Below are positions 17,027-25,274 of a DNA stretch of 64,000 bases, one piece after another. The stretch lies in assembly GCA_038405435.1 (NCBI GenBank), contig JBBYHZ010000002.1; one strand, 5' to 3'. Within the stretch, counting starts at the first letter, position 1. Each line of letters starts with the position of its first letter. This DNA is from Dryocola clanedunensis_A (GTDB taxonomy: Bacteria; Pseudomonadota; Gammaproteobacteria; Enterobacterales; Enterobacteriaceae). The position numbers and the translations under genes are program-made. A model generated the notes under the pieces. That model was not told the DNA's origin. It ran no database searches and saw nothing but the letters and a program-made list of their open reading frames with translations.

Positions 17027-17095
17027 TTTCCGGAAGCTTTATGGAAAGCAGTTTCTGCCGCACAATATCCCCCTTTTCCCGCTACGCTATTGTTT

Positions 17096-18391
17096 ATGCA
17101 CCGCTTAAATCACTTCCCCGATATCCATGGCATGCTCAGACGGCTGGTTTTCGCCGTCGGGATCGGCATCGCCTCCGCCGTGGTGGTCTGGCTGTTCCGC
17201 CAGTCGATGTATCTGCTTGAAGGGCTTTTTCTGGGCGACCACAGCGGTAGCCTGGTTGCGGCAGCGGCGGCCCTGCCTTCCTGGCGCAGGCTGATTACCC
17301 CCGCGATTGGCGGACTGCTGGCCGGTTTGCTGCTCTGGGGCTGGCAGCGTGCGACGCGCCAGCGCCCCAGCGCCCCAACGGACTACATGGAGGCGATTGA
17401 AACCGGTGACGGGCGGCTGGACGTGCCCGCAAGCCTGGTAAAATCCGCCGCCTCGCTGCTGGTTGTCGCCAGCGGTAGCGCCATCGGGCGGGAGGGGGCC
17501 ATGGTTTTGCTGGCGACGGTCTTCGCCTCGGTGTTTGCCCAGCGCTTTACCCGCAGCGATGAATGGAAGCTCTGGGTGGCCTGCGGGGCCGCCGCCGGGA
17601 TGGCAAGCGCCTACCACGCGCCGCTGGCGGGCAGCCTGTTTATCGCCGAAATTCTTTTTGGCACCCTTATGCTCGCTTCGCTTGGCCCGGTGGTGATCGC
17701 CGCCGTGACCGCCCTGCTGGTGACTAACCTGCTCAGCGGCGGGCAGACGCTGCTCTATACCGTCAAAATTCTCAGCGCCCCGGTCCCTCTTCAGTATGGT
17801 TTGATGGGCATACTTGGCGTGCTGGCAGGCGTTGCCGGTCCCCTGTTCCTGTGGATGATGGCAACAAGCGGCGAGCTGTTCCGTCGCCTGCACCTGACGC
17901 CGCCGTTACAGCTGGCGCTCGGCGGGCTGATTGTCGGCCTGCTTTCGCTTATCACCCCGCTGGTGTGGGGGAACGGCTATAGCGTGGTGCAGTCGTTTCT
18001 TTCACGGCCGCCGGCCCTGCTGTTCGTCGCGGCTATTTTGCTCTGTAAGCTGGCGGCGGTGCTGGCAAGCAGCGGTTCGGGGGCTCCCGGAGGGGTATTT
18101 ACGCCAACCCTGTTCGTGGGCGCGGCGCTGGGGATGCTGTTCGGGCAGTTCTGCGGCGTGTGGCCCGCAAGCGGGGAGTCGGTAGCGATTCTGATGGCGT
18201 TAACCGGCATGGCAACGCTGCTGGCGGCAACGACGCATGCGCCGATTATGGCAACGCTGATGGTTTGTGAAATGACCGGGGAGTTTTCGCTGCTCCCCGG
18301 CCTGCTGGTGTCCTGCGTGGTGGCATCCGCGCTGTCGCGCTGGCTATGCCCCCACTCGGTCTACCGTCAGGGCGCTGCCGAGCACGGATAA
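17096..18391 (+). CDS. clcB: ClC-type chloride channel/antiporter ClcB
   Basis: This is a ClC-family inner-membrane chloride transporter linked in E. coli to extreme acid resistance. The product is 431 residues (E. coli about 418) with many transmembrane segments. Selectivity-filter signatures are present: SGSAIGREGAM near residue 125, and SSGSGAPGGVFTP near residue 325. I take the ATG at 17096; a TTG two codons earlier, or an ATG near 17132 matching the shorter E. coli N-terminus, are alternatives, and no strong ribosome site decides. Its last 48 bases overlap the end of bioD2 on the other strand. The order clcB-bioD2-mlc-ynfL-ynfM is as in E. coli. Confidence 0.9.
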   Translation: MHRLNHFPDIHGMLRRLVFAVGIGIASAVVVWLFRQSMYLLEGLFLGDHSGSLVAAAAALPSWRRLITPAIGGLLAGLLLWGWQRATRQRPSAPTDYMEAIETGDGRLDVPASLVKSAASLLVVASGSAIGREGAMVLLATVFASVFAQRFTRSDEWKLWVACGAAAGMASAYHAPLAGSLFIAEILFGTLMLASLGPVVIAAVTALLVTNLLSGGQTLLYTVKILSAPVPLQYGLMGILGVLAGVAGPLFLWMMATSGELFRRLHLTPPLQLALGGLIVGLLSLITPLVWGNGYSVVQSFLSRPPALLFVAAILLCKLAAVLASSGSGAPGGVFTPTLFVGAALGMLFGQFCGVWPASGESVAILMALTGMATLLAATTHAPIMATLMVCEMTGEFSLLPGLLVSCVVASALSRWLCPHSVYRQGAAEHG

Positions 18392-19039
18392 ATCGATATA
18401 CTGCGCCAGCTCGCGCTGTTCGGCGCGCGGCAGATAAGGCAGTTCGCCCATCAGCGGCCCCGGCAGCTTTTTGCTCAGCACGTCGATGATTTCAGCGTAG
18501 TGCGCGAGGCCGGGGTTAATACGGTTCGCCACCCAGCCCACCAGCGGCAGGCCGTCGTTGGCGATGGCCTGGGCGGTCAGCAGCGCGTGGTTGATGCAGC
18601 CCTCCTGAATTCCCACCACCATCAGCACCGGCAGCTGTTCCTGAACAACCCACTCCGACAGCGGACGAAGATCGTTCATCAGGCTGCGCCAGCCGCCTGT
18701 TCCCTCAATAACCACGTGATCCGCCATACGGCTGAGGTTTTGCAGGCCATCCGACAGCAAAGTGTAGTTAATCGGGCAGCTGTGGCTGACGCTGCTCTCC
18801 TCTTCGCTTAGCGCGATGGGGTTGATGGCGCCGTAGGGCAACTCCAGAGTAGAAACGCTCTGCAAAACCAGCGCGTCTTTGTTACGCAGTCCTTCCGGCG
18901 TCTCTTTGCTCCCTTTGGCTACCGGCTTGTAGCCGACAACACTTTTGCCACTGGTTGCCAGCGCCTGCAACAGCGCGCGTGACACCACCGTCTTGCCGAC
19001 TGCGGTATCGGTACCTGTGATAAAGAAACGCTTAAGCAT
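18344..19039 (-). CDS. bioD2: Dethiobiotin synthetase homologue BioD2
   Basis: This is a P-loop enzyme of the dethiobiotin synthetase family (E. coli YnfK), 231 residues. The ATP-binding GTDTAVGKT is at the N-terminus, with YKPVAKGS and EGTGGW further along, as in BioD. The main bioD lies in the biotin operon elsewhere in enterobacteria, so this is a second copy whose role is unclear. GGGAG lies five bases before the ATG. It overlaps clcB tail-to-tail by 48 bases. Confidence 0.9.
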   Translation of the reverse strand: MLKRFFITGTDTAVGKTVVSRALLQALATSGKSVVGYKPVAKGSKETPEGLRNKDALVLQSVSTLELPYGAINPIALSEEESSVSHSCPINYTLLSDGLQNLSRMADHVVIEGTGGWRSLMNDLRPLSEWVVQEQLPVLMVVGIQEGCINHALLTAQAIANDGLPLVGWVANRINPGLAHYAEIIDVLSKKLPGPLMGELPYLPRAEQRELAQYIDLSVLGSALTVDRVGA

Positions 19040-19166
19040 GATGACTCCCGAGGGTAATACGCAAAAAACTTTATTAAAAAATGAATAGTTCAGTGCCGGA
19101 AGTCTAAAAGATGCGGGAAAGGGGCGGTTTGAGATAGCGCAATATTTATTGCATCAATGAAAATGA

Positions 19167-20384
19167 TTATCCCTGCAGCAGGCGGATCAGTAACGAACCG
19201 TTATACATTGCGTCTTTGACCAGCGCTGCTCCGGCCATGGTGCCACGGTGGTTGTACTGGGTGCTTTCCACGACCATATGCTGGCTGTATGCGGGCAGCG
19301 ACTGCTGACGGATACAGCTGGTGATTGCGGGATGCAAAATTTCGGCCGCGCGGTTAAGGGGGGAACCAATAAGTATCACTTGAGGATTAAATAAATTAAC
19401 CATAATGGCCAGGATGCGGCCGACGTTGATCCCCACGCCCAGAATAATATCTTTCGCCAATAGATCGCCCTGTAAGGCGGCATCGCAAAGCGATTCGACG
19501 GTCAGCGGCTGGCCGTGCAGCATTGAGCCCATCGACTGGTTCATGCGCTGCTGGGCAAGCTCGAGGATGCTTTCAATGCTGGCAATCGTCTCGAGGCAGC
19601 CGTGGTTTCCGCAGTAGCAGCGCTTGCCGTACGGGTCGACCTGCGTGTGGCCAATTTCGACCAGGCTGCTGCTTCCCGCGTGCAGCAAACGCCCGTCGGT
19701 GATGACGCCTGCCCCAACGTTATGATCGATAACAACCTGAATCACGTCGCGGGCGCCGCGTGACGCGCCAAACAGCCCCTCCGCCATCGTCCACGCGCTG
19801 ATATCGTGCTGGATAAACACAGGTACGCCGGTGTGGTTCTCCAGCTCTTCTCCCAGCGGCATATCACAGACGTCATAAAACGGCATCCGGTGGACGATGC
19901 CTTTTACCGTGTCGATGATGCCAGGCAGCGTAATGGCGATAGCGGTTAAGCGTTCGAGCCTGTGCTGATGGCGGATGAAAAACTGGTCGACCTGGCTAAT
20001 AACGCGGGAAAGCAGCGGATTCGGGTCATCCAACGGCAGAGAAACGGTATCCTCAACGATAAGCTGGCTGCTGAGATCGTGCAGGCCAAGGGAGATTTCG
20101 CCGCGGTTAATGCGCACGGACAGATAGTGCCAGGCTTCGGTTTCCACCATTAAGCCCACCGCCGGGCGGCCCCGGCTGCCGGGGTCCTGAATTTCAGTCT
20201 CCTGCACCAGGTGGGCTTCGAGCATTTCACGGACTATTTTCGTAATGCTGGCCGGGGCCAGCTGCGCCAGACGGGAGAGATCGATGCGCGATACGGGGCC
20301 GTGCCGATCGATGAGGCGGTAAACCACCCCCGCATTCGTCTGCTTAATCTGATCGATGTGCCCCGGCTGGCTGTCAGCAACCAC
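19167..20384 (-). CDS. mlc: Glucose-responsive repressor Mlc
   Basis: Mlc is a ROK-family repressor of PTS and related sugar genes, sequestered at the membrane by dephosphorylated EIICB-Glc. The 405-residue product matches E. coli Mlc (406) along most of its length. The helix-turn-helix lies in the N-terminal 80 residues (LSRLAQLAPASITKIVREML). The structural zinc site HTQVDPYGKRCYCGNHGCLE is intact. The start is GTG at 20384, behind GGGAG. A palindrome just upstream resembles an Mlc operator, suggesting self-control. Confidence 0.95.
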   Translation of the reverse strand: MVADSQPGHIDQIKQTNAGVVYRLIDRHGPVSRIDLSRLAQLAPASITKIVREMLEAHLVQETEIQDPGSRGRPAVGLMVETEAWHYLSVRINRGEISLGLHDLSSQLIVEDTVSLPLDDPNPLLSRVISQVDQFFIRHQHRLERLTAIAITLPGIIDTVKGIVHRMPFYDVCDMPLGEELENHTGVPVFIQHDISAWTMAEGLFGASRGARDVIQVVIDHNVGAGVITDGRLLHAGSSSLVEIGHTQVDPYGKRCYCGNHGCLETIASIESILELAQQRMNQSMGSMLHGQPLTVESLCDAALQGDLLAKDIILGVGINVGRILAIMVNLFNPQVILIGSPLNRAAEILHPAITSCIRQQSLPAYSQHMVVESTQYNHRGTMAGAALVKDAMYNGSLLIRLLQG

Positions 20385-20395
20385 GTAATGCTCCC

Positions 20396-20419
20396 TTTAT
20401 TTTCGCGCTTCGAAATAAA
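20396..20419. promoter_or_regulatory. Candidate Mlc self-operator
   Basis: TTTATTT (20396-20402) and AAATAAA (20413-20419) form a perfect inverted repeat around a 10-base GC-rich centre. The architecture matches known Mlc sites (TTATTT and AAATAA arms). It lies 12-35 bases upstream of the mlc start codon. Confidence 0.6.
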
Positions 20420-20501
20420 CTTTGGGCTATGGTGAAACACTTCAAGCAGAGGAGTCAAATATTTACGTAGGGTTGTGATTTGCCGCACATATTTGAGCTT
20501 A

Positions 20502-21410
20502 TTATGGCGCAGAATTTCCTATATTTGCCTCGGTCAGCAGGGCGCTGATGCGAACGGCGGCGGCGCTAAGCTCGCGATGTTTTGGCCAGACCAGCCACAT
20601 TTCCGACTGCGCTTCCGGCTCGCGGATGGGCAACCAGACGACGTCGCTAAGGCGCACGCGTTTAAAGGAGGCGGGCAGAATCGACACGCCCAGCCCGGCG
20701 GAGACCAGCCCGATAATCGTCATCGCCTCGCCCACTTCCTGGGTGATGTAGGGGGTGATTTCGTTACGGTGTAACAAACCGATGATGTCGTCGTACAGCC
20801 CCGTCCCGACGTGGGCGTCAAAAAAGACGAACGGCTCCTGGGCCAGATCCTGCAATGAGATAGCGGCCGATGCCGCAAGCGGGTGGTCCCGGTGCACCAT
20901 TGCCAGCAGCGGCTCACGCAGCACCAGCTTCCAGTCCAGCGTATCCGGCAGGCGCGTGTTGCGCATCAGCCCCAGCTCCAGCTCGCCGTCGTTGAGCGGC
21001 GCTATTTGCTGACGGGTGTTGATTTCGCGCATCTGAATATGCACGTCCGGGTAGCGCCTGCGGAAGGTCGACAGGCTATCCGATACGCCCTTAATAAACG
21101 GCGCTGAAGAGGTGAAGCCAATGCGCAGCTCCCCCGTCTCGCCGCTGTGCAGGCGCCCGGCGCGAACCGCCGCCGCCTCCACCTGGCTCAAAATCTGCCT
21201 GGCATCGCTCAGATACTGGCTCCCCGCCGCCGTCAGGCTCACGCTGCGGTTGGTGCGCGCCAGAAGCCTTGCGCCTATCTGCTGCTCAAGGATCTGAATC
21301 TGCTGGCTTAGCGGGGGCTGCGAGATGCGCAGGCGCGCGGCGGCCCGGCCAAAATGCAGCTCTTCCGCCACCGCCACGAAGTAACGCAGGTGTCTTAATT
21401 CGATAGTCAT
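20502..21410 (-). CDS. ynfL: LysR-family regulator YnfL
   Basis: This is a LysR-type regulator of 302 residues (E. coli YnfL about 297). The winged helix-turn-helix is at the N-terminus (HFGRAAARLRISQPPLSQQI) and a LysR substrate-binding domain follows. It is divergent from ynfM, as in E. coli, so it probably controls that transporter. The effector is unknown. A perfect palindrome abuts its start codon. Confidence 0.88.
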   Translation of the reverse strand: MTIELRHLRYFVAVAEELHFGRAAARLRISQPPLSQQIQILEQQIGARLLARTNRSVSLTAAGSQYLSDARQILSQVEAAAVRAGRLHSGETGELRIGFTSSAPFIKGVSDSLSTFRRRYPDVHIQMREINTRQQIAPLNDGELELGLMRNTRLPDTLDWKLVLREPLLAMVHRDHPLAASAAISLQDLAQEPFVFFDAHVGTGLYDDIIGLLHRNEITPYITQEVGEAMTIIGLVSAGLGVSILPASFKRVRLSDVVWLPIREPEAQSEMWLVWPKHRELSAAAVRISALLTEANIGNSAP

Positions 21411-21413
21411 ATC

Positions 21414-21425
21414 TGATACGTATCA
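21414..21425. promoter_or_regulatory. Palindrome at the ynfL-ynfM divergent promoter
   Basis: TGATACGTATCA is a perfect 12-base palindrome three bases upstream of the ynfL start. LysR regulators often bind such dyads in divergent gaps, so it may be the YnfL operator. This is inference only. Confidence 0.4.
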
Positions 21426-21509
21426 ATTGAGATTATTAATATATTAGACAGAACATTTACATTTTTCTACTCTCAGTGGACAGACCGCAAAGCGCAGTAA
21501 GGATTGATT

Positions 21510-22760
21510 TTGAGCCGTACATCTACCGTCAGCACCGCCCCCTCTGAGGACGTTGACGAACGCATTTCAGCCAGCTCCCCTCTTTATATTAAGCGCGGCA
21601 CGCCGCAGTTTATGCGCGTAACCCTGGCGCTGTTTTCAGCCGGGCTTGCCACTTTTGCCCTGCTGTACTGCGTGCAGCCGATCCTGCCCGTCCTGTCGCA
21701 GGAGTTTGGCGTTACGCCTGCCAGCAGCAGTATCTCCCTCTCCATTTCTACCGGCATGCTGGCCATCGGCCTGCTGTTTACCGGCCCGCTGTCCGACGCC
21801 ATCGGCCGCAAACCGGTGATGGTCACCGCCCTGCTGCTGGCCTCCTGCTGCACATTGCTGTCGACCATGATGACCAGCTGGCACGGCATCCTGATAATGC
21901 GGGCGCTGATTGGCCTGTCGCTCAGCGGCGTGGCGGCGGTGGGCATGACATATCTCAGCGAAGAGATCCACCCGAGCGTGGTGGCTTTCTCTATGGGGCT
22001 GTATATCAGCGGCAACTCTATCGGCGGCATGAGCGGACGCCTGCTGAGCGGCGTGATAACGGACTTCTTTAGCTGGCGCATTGCCGTCGCCGCGATCGGC
22101 TTTTTTGCCCTGGCTTCGGCGCTGATGTTCTGGAAAATCCTCCCGGAATCACGGCACTTCCGCCCTTCCTCTCTGCGACCGAAAACGCTGTTTATCAATT
22201 TCCGTCTGCACTGGCGCGACCAGGGGCTGCCGCTGCTGTTTGCCGAAGGCTTCCTGCTGATGGGCGCGTTCGTCACGCTCTTTAACTATATCGGCTACCG
22301 GCTGATGGAAGCGCCCTGGTTCCTGAGCCAGGCCGTGGTGGGCCTGCTGTCCGTGGCCTATCTGACCGGAACATGGAGCTCACCGAAAGCGGGCGCTATG
22401 ACGGCGAAATTTGGGCGTGGCCCGGTAATGATTTTCTCGACCGGCATCATGCTGCTGGGGCTTATCCTCACAGTGTTCTCTCCGCTGGTGGTGATATTCG
22501 GCGGTATGCTGCTGTTCTCCGCAGGCTTTTTTGCTGCCCACTCGGTCGCCAGCGGCTGGATTGGGCCGCGCGCGAAACGTGCCAAAGGCCAGGCCTCCTC
22601 CCTTTACCTGTTCAGCTACTATCTGGGATCCAGCATCGCCGGTACGCTCGGCGGGGTGTTCTGGCATAAGTTCGGCTGGAACGGCGTGGCGGGCTTTATC
22701 GGCGCGCTGCTGGTGATTGCCCTGCTAACCGGTTGCCGTTTACACCACCGCGCACAGTAA
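21510..22760 (+). CDS. ynfM: MFS transporter YnfM
   Basis: This is a 12-helix MFS transporter, possibly an effluxer, 416 residues (E. coli YnfM 417). The motif GPLSDAIGRKPVM is present after the second helix. The start is TTG at 21510 (MSRTSTVST), which matches the E. coli N-terminus MSRT and lies seven bases after AAGGA. A TTG two codons earlier lacks good spacing. It is divergent from ynfL. Confidence 0.9.
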   Translation: MSRTSTVSTAPSEDVDERISASSPLYIKRGTPQFMRVTLALFSAGLATFALLYCVQPILPVLSQEFGVTPASSSISLSISTGMLAIGLLFTGPLSDAIGRKPVMVTALLLASCCTLLSTMMTSWHGILIMRALIGLSLSGVAAVGMTYLSEEIHPSVVAFSMGLYISGNSIGGMSGRLLSGVITDFFSWRIAVAAIGFFALASALMFWKILPESRHFRPSSLRPKTLFINFRLHWRDQGLPLLFAEGFLLMGAFVTLFNYIGYRLMEAPWFLSQAVVGLLSVAYLTGTWSSPKAGAMTAKFGRGPVMIFSTGIMLLGLILTVFSPLVVIFGGMLLFSAGFFAAHSVASGWIGPRAKRAKGQASSLYLFSYYLGSSIAGTLGGVFWHKFGWNGVAGFIGALLVIALLTGCRLHHRAQ

Positions 22761-22832
22761 ACACCGTCGGGCCTCGTGTTTTTCAACGCTTTTTGCTATT
22801 TTTTGCAGCGTCGATAACACTCGCGAGGCCCT

Positions 22833-24317
22833 ATGGAAAAGCAAAACTATAACCATCTCACCCGCACCTTCCGCCGCCTGTCCCGCTTTGGGCATCTCTC
22901 CGCCATCGCTGGCTGGGATATGTTCACTAATATGCCGCCAAACGGCAGCGCCGCCCGGGGTGAAGCTCTGGCAGAGCTGAGCGTTCTGCAACATCAGATC
23001 CTGACCGACAAAAAAACCGTGACCTTCCTGCAGGCCGCCGCTCAGGAAGATCTTAACGACGTTGAACGCGCCAACCTGCGCGAAATGACGCGTCAGTATC
23101 AGGAAGCGGTGCTGCTGCCGGACTCGCTGGTTGAAGAGAAATCGCTGGTCGGCACCCGCTGTGAACACGGCTGGCGTACGCAGCGCCCGGCCAACGACTG
23201 GCAGGGTTTTGCCGCCAACCTGAAAGAGGTTGTCCGCGTAAGCCGCGAAGAGGCAAGGCTGCGCGCCGAAGCCAAGGGGAAAACCCCTTACGATGCGCTG
23301 CTCGATCTCTACGAGCCGGGCATGACCAGTGAAAAGCTGGACGTGCTGTTTGGCGATCTGCGAGGCTGGCTGCCTGACCTGCTGCAAAAAGTGGTCGATA
23401 AACAGTCTCAACGCCCGGCCCTCGACCCCATCGGCCCTTTCGCCATCCAGACGCAGCGTGAGCTGGGCCTTGAAACCATGCAGCTGCTGGGCTTCGATTT
23501 CAACGGGGGGCGTCTGGACGTCAGCGCGCACCCGTTCTGCGGCGGCGTACCGGAAGACGTGCGTATCACCACCCGCTATGACGAAAGCGATCTGATTACC
23601 TCGCTGTTTGGCGTCATTCATGAAACCGGCCACGCTCGTTATGAGCAAAACCTCCCGCGCGAGTGGCTGGGACAGCCGGTGGCGCTTGCCCGCTCAACCG
23701 CCATTCATGAGTCCCAGAGCCTGTTCTTCGAGATGCAGCTTGGCCGCAGCAAAGCGTTCCTCAACCTGCTGCTGCCGAAGATTATTGCGCGCTTCGGCAA
23801 CCAGCCCGCCTTCGAGACGCAGAATTTTATCGCCGTGAACCAGCGTGTGGAGCGTGGGTTTATTCGCGTGGATGCGGACGAGGTAAGCTACCCGGCACAC
23901 GTCGTTCTGCGCTACGAAATTGAGCGTGCGCTGATCAACGGCGATATTGAAGTGGACGATATTCCGGCGCTGTGGGATGAGAAGATGCAGCACTGGCTGG
24001 GCCTGTCCACCAAAGACAACTACCGCAACGGCTGTATGCAGGACATCCACTGGACGGACGGCGCCTTCGGCTATTTCCCGTCTTATACCCTGGGCGCAAT
24101 GTACGCCGCACAGCTGTTCAGCGCTGCCAGCCGCGCCCTGCCGCAGCTCGACAACGACATTGCGGAGGGAAATTTCACCGCGCTGTTCGACTGGCTGCGC
24201 CAGAATATCTGGCAGCACGGCAGCCGCTTCACCACCTCGCAGCTGATTACCAATGCGACAGGAGAAGATCTTAACCCGCTGTATTTCCGCAAACATTTAG
24301 AATCGCGCTATCTGTAA
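22833..24317 (+). CDS. M32-family metallocarboxypeptidase
   Basis: This is a cytoplasmic carboxypeptidase Taq-type enzyme that trims C-terminal residues from peptides. The 494-residue product has the zinc motif HETGH (in VIHETGHARYEQ) and the downstream Glu ligand in IHESQSLFFE. Length fits the family (about 500). The start follows GAGG. It lies between ynfM and asr, where I recall no gene in E. coli K-12, so this is an insertion relative to K-12 or a loss there. A strong terminator follows. Confidence 0.92.
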   Translation: MEKQNYNHLTRTFRRLSRFGHLSAIAGWDMFTNMPPNGSAARGEALAELSVLQHQILTDKKTVTFLQAAAQEDLNDVERANLREMTRQYQEAVLLPDSLVEEKSLVGTRCEHGWRTQRPANDWQGFAANLKEVVRVSREEARLRAEAKGKTPYDALLDLYEPGMTSEKLDVLFGDLRGWLPDLLQKVVDKQSQRPALDPIGPFAIQTQRELGLETMQLLGFDFNGGRLDVSAHPFCGGVPEDVRITTRYDESDLITSLFGVIHETGHARYEQNLPREWLGQPVALARSTAIHESQSLFFEMQLGRSKAFLNLLLPKIIARFGNQPAFETQNFIAVNQRVERGFIRVDADEVSYPAHVVLRYEIERALINGDIEVDDIPALWDEKMQHWLGLSTKDNYRNGCMQDIHWTDGAFGYFPSYTLGAMYAAQLFSAASRALPQLDNDIAEGNFTALFDWLRQNIWQHGSRFTTSQLITNATGEDLNPLYFRKHLESRYL

Positions 24318-24324
24318 GGCCCGT

Positions 24325-24352
24325 CGCCGGGAGCCTCCGTTCCCGGCGTTTT
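24325..24352 (+). terminator. Intrinsic terminator after the M32 peptidase gene
   Basis: CGCCGGGA (24325-24332) pairs with TCCCGGCG (24341-24348), followed by four T residues. It separates the peptidase gene from the asr promoter. Confidence 0.85.
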
Positions 24353-24373
24353 AGCCCTCACATCCCCCTTTTG

Positions 24374-24387
24374 TACATTGCGTTACA
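24374..24387 (+). promoter_or_regulatory. RstA-like box upstream of asr
   Basis: TACATTGCGTTACA matches the reported RstA consensus TACATNTNGTTACA at all but one fixed position. RstA is known to activate asr at low pH in E. coli. A -10-like TATAGT lies at 24430-24435, before the asr start at 24492. Confidence 0.7.
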
Positions 24388-24491
24388 CGCCGAAACCAAT
24401 CACTCACTGAAGGCGCTGAGCCGCAGGCCTATAGTTCATCTCAACGGCCCCATAGTGGGGTTACACAAAAACCAAATTCGAGGATGTCGAG

Positions 24492-24881
24492 ATGAATAAA
24501 GTATTAGCGCTGACCGTTGCTGCACTGATGGGTTTGTCTTCCGCTGCTTTCGCTGCTGAAACTACTGCTGCTCCGGCACCTGCTGCCACCGCTGCCGCAC
24601 CGGCTAAAGCACCAGCAAAAACTACCCACCACAAAAAGCACAAAAAAGCAGCTACCGAGCAGAAAGCTCAGGCCGCTAAGAAACACAAAAAAGAAGTGAA
24701 GAAAACTGAAGCTACCGCCGCTAAACCAGAGCAGAAAGCTCAGGCTGCTAAAAAGCACCACAAAAAAGCAGTAGCGACCACTGACGCGGCAAAACCAGCT
24801 CAGAAAGCCCAGGCTGCTAAAAAGCACCATAAAAAAGCAACTCACGCTGCAACCAAACCAGCTGCACAGCCAGCAGCTTAA
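24492..24881 (+). CDS. asr: Acid shock protein Asr
   Basis: Asr is a small, very basic, disordered periplasmic protein strongly induced by acid. The 129-residue product has a signal peptide (MNKVLALTVAALMGLSSAAFA) and then an Ala/Lys/His-rich region. Three near-identical repeats built on QKAQAAKKHxKK occur at about residues 56, 78 and 101. Repeat number varies between species. The gene has an RstA-like box upstream and a perfect terminator downstream. Confidence 0.96.
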   Translation: MNKVLALTVAALMGLSSAAFAAETTAAPAPAATAAAPAKAPAKTTHHKKHKKAATEQKAQAAKKHKKEVKKTEATAAKPEQKAQAAKKHHKKAVATTDAAKPAQKAQAAKKHHKKATHAATKPAAQPAA

Positions 24882-24920
24882 GTTTGTCGGGTTTAACCCG
24901 CTAACGACGTCCCCCATAAA

Positions 24921-24950
24921 AAACACCCGGCCTGCCGGGTGTTTCTTTCT
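24921..24950 (+). terminator. asr terminator
   Basis: AAACACCCGG and CCGGGTGTTT form a perfect 10-base-pair stem over a CCTG loop, followed by CTTTCT. A near-copy occurs 123 bases downstream. Confidence 0.85.
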
Positions 24951-24955
24951 GGAAT

Positions 24956-25037
24956 TTTGTAGGGGGATAAGCGCAAACGTCATCCACCAGCGATGATTGC
25001 GGTGTCGGATGACGCTACGCTTGTCCGACCTACGATA
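24956..25037. repeat. REP-like pair between asr and ydgU
   Basis: Two REP-like units in opposite senses, GGGGATAAGCGC...GTCATCCACC and GTCGGATGACGC...TTGTCCGACCTAC, fill the space between the two copies of the asr terminator hairpin. Confidence 0.7.
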
Positions 25038-25045
25038 AGATTTGT

Positions 25046-25072
25046 AAACCCGGCCTGCCGGGTGTTTCTTTC
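25046..25072 (+). terminator. Second copy of the asr-type terminator
   Basis: Bases 25049-25076 repeat 24926-24953 with one mismatch in 28, including the CCCGG-CCTG-CCGGG hairpin and the TTTCTTT tail. The 3' end of the copy supplies the GGAG ribosome site of ydgU. Confidence 0.7.
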
Positions 25073-25082
25073 CGGAGTGCGG

Positions 25083-25166
25083 ATGATGCTGCGACGCTAC
25101 GGTTTTGAAATCATCCTCTCGCTGCTGATTATTTGCGGCATCATTACCTTTAGTTTCTGGTTTTAA
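25083..25166 (+). CDS. ydgU: Small membrane protein YdgU
   Basis: This is a 27-residue single-span membrane protein in the gap between asr and ydgD, exactly where E. coli has ydgU. It reads MMLRRYGFEIILSLLIICGI followed by ITFSFWF. A short basic N-terminus precedes a hydrophobic helix. GGAG lies five bases before the first ATG and eight before the second (25086), so either could start it; the second gives 26 residues. Function is unknown. The reading depends on position and on partial similarity to the E. coli protein as I remember it. Confidence 0.8.
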   Translation: MMLRRYGFEIILSLLIICGIITFSFWF

Positions 25167-25274
25167 GAACGTAGCACCCTGTTTTTACTCCCACTTTCAG
25201 CGTTACCCGTCTATAGTTATCCCATTCGTCGGGTTTATACATAATGATAATGAATCGCCCCATTAGAGAGTGAT

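Noticed and set aside
22740..23648. 302-codon minus-strand open frame opposite the M32 peptidase gene
   Set aside because: No domain, no ribosome site, and the plus-strand gene has a complete HEXXH zinc motif.
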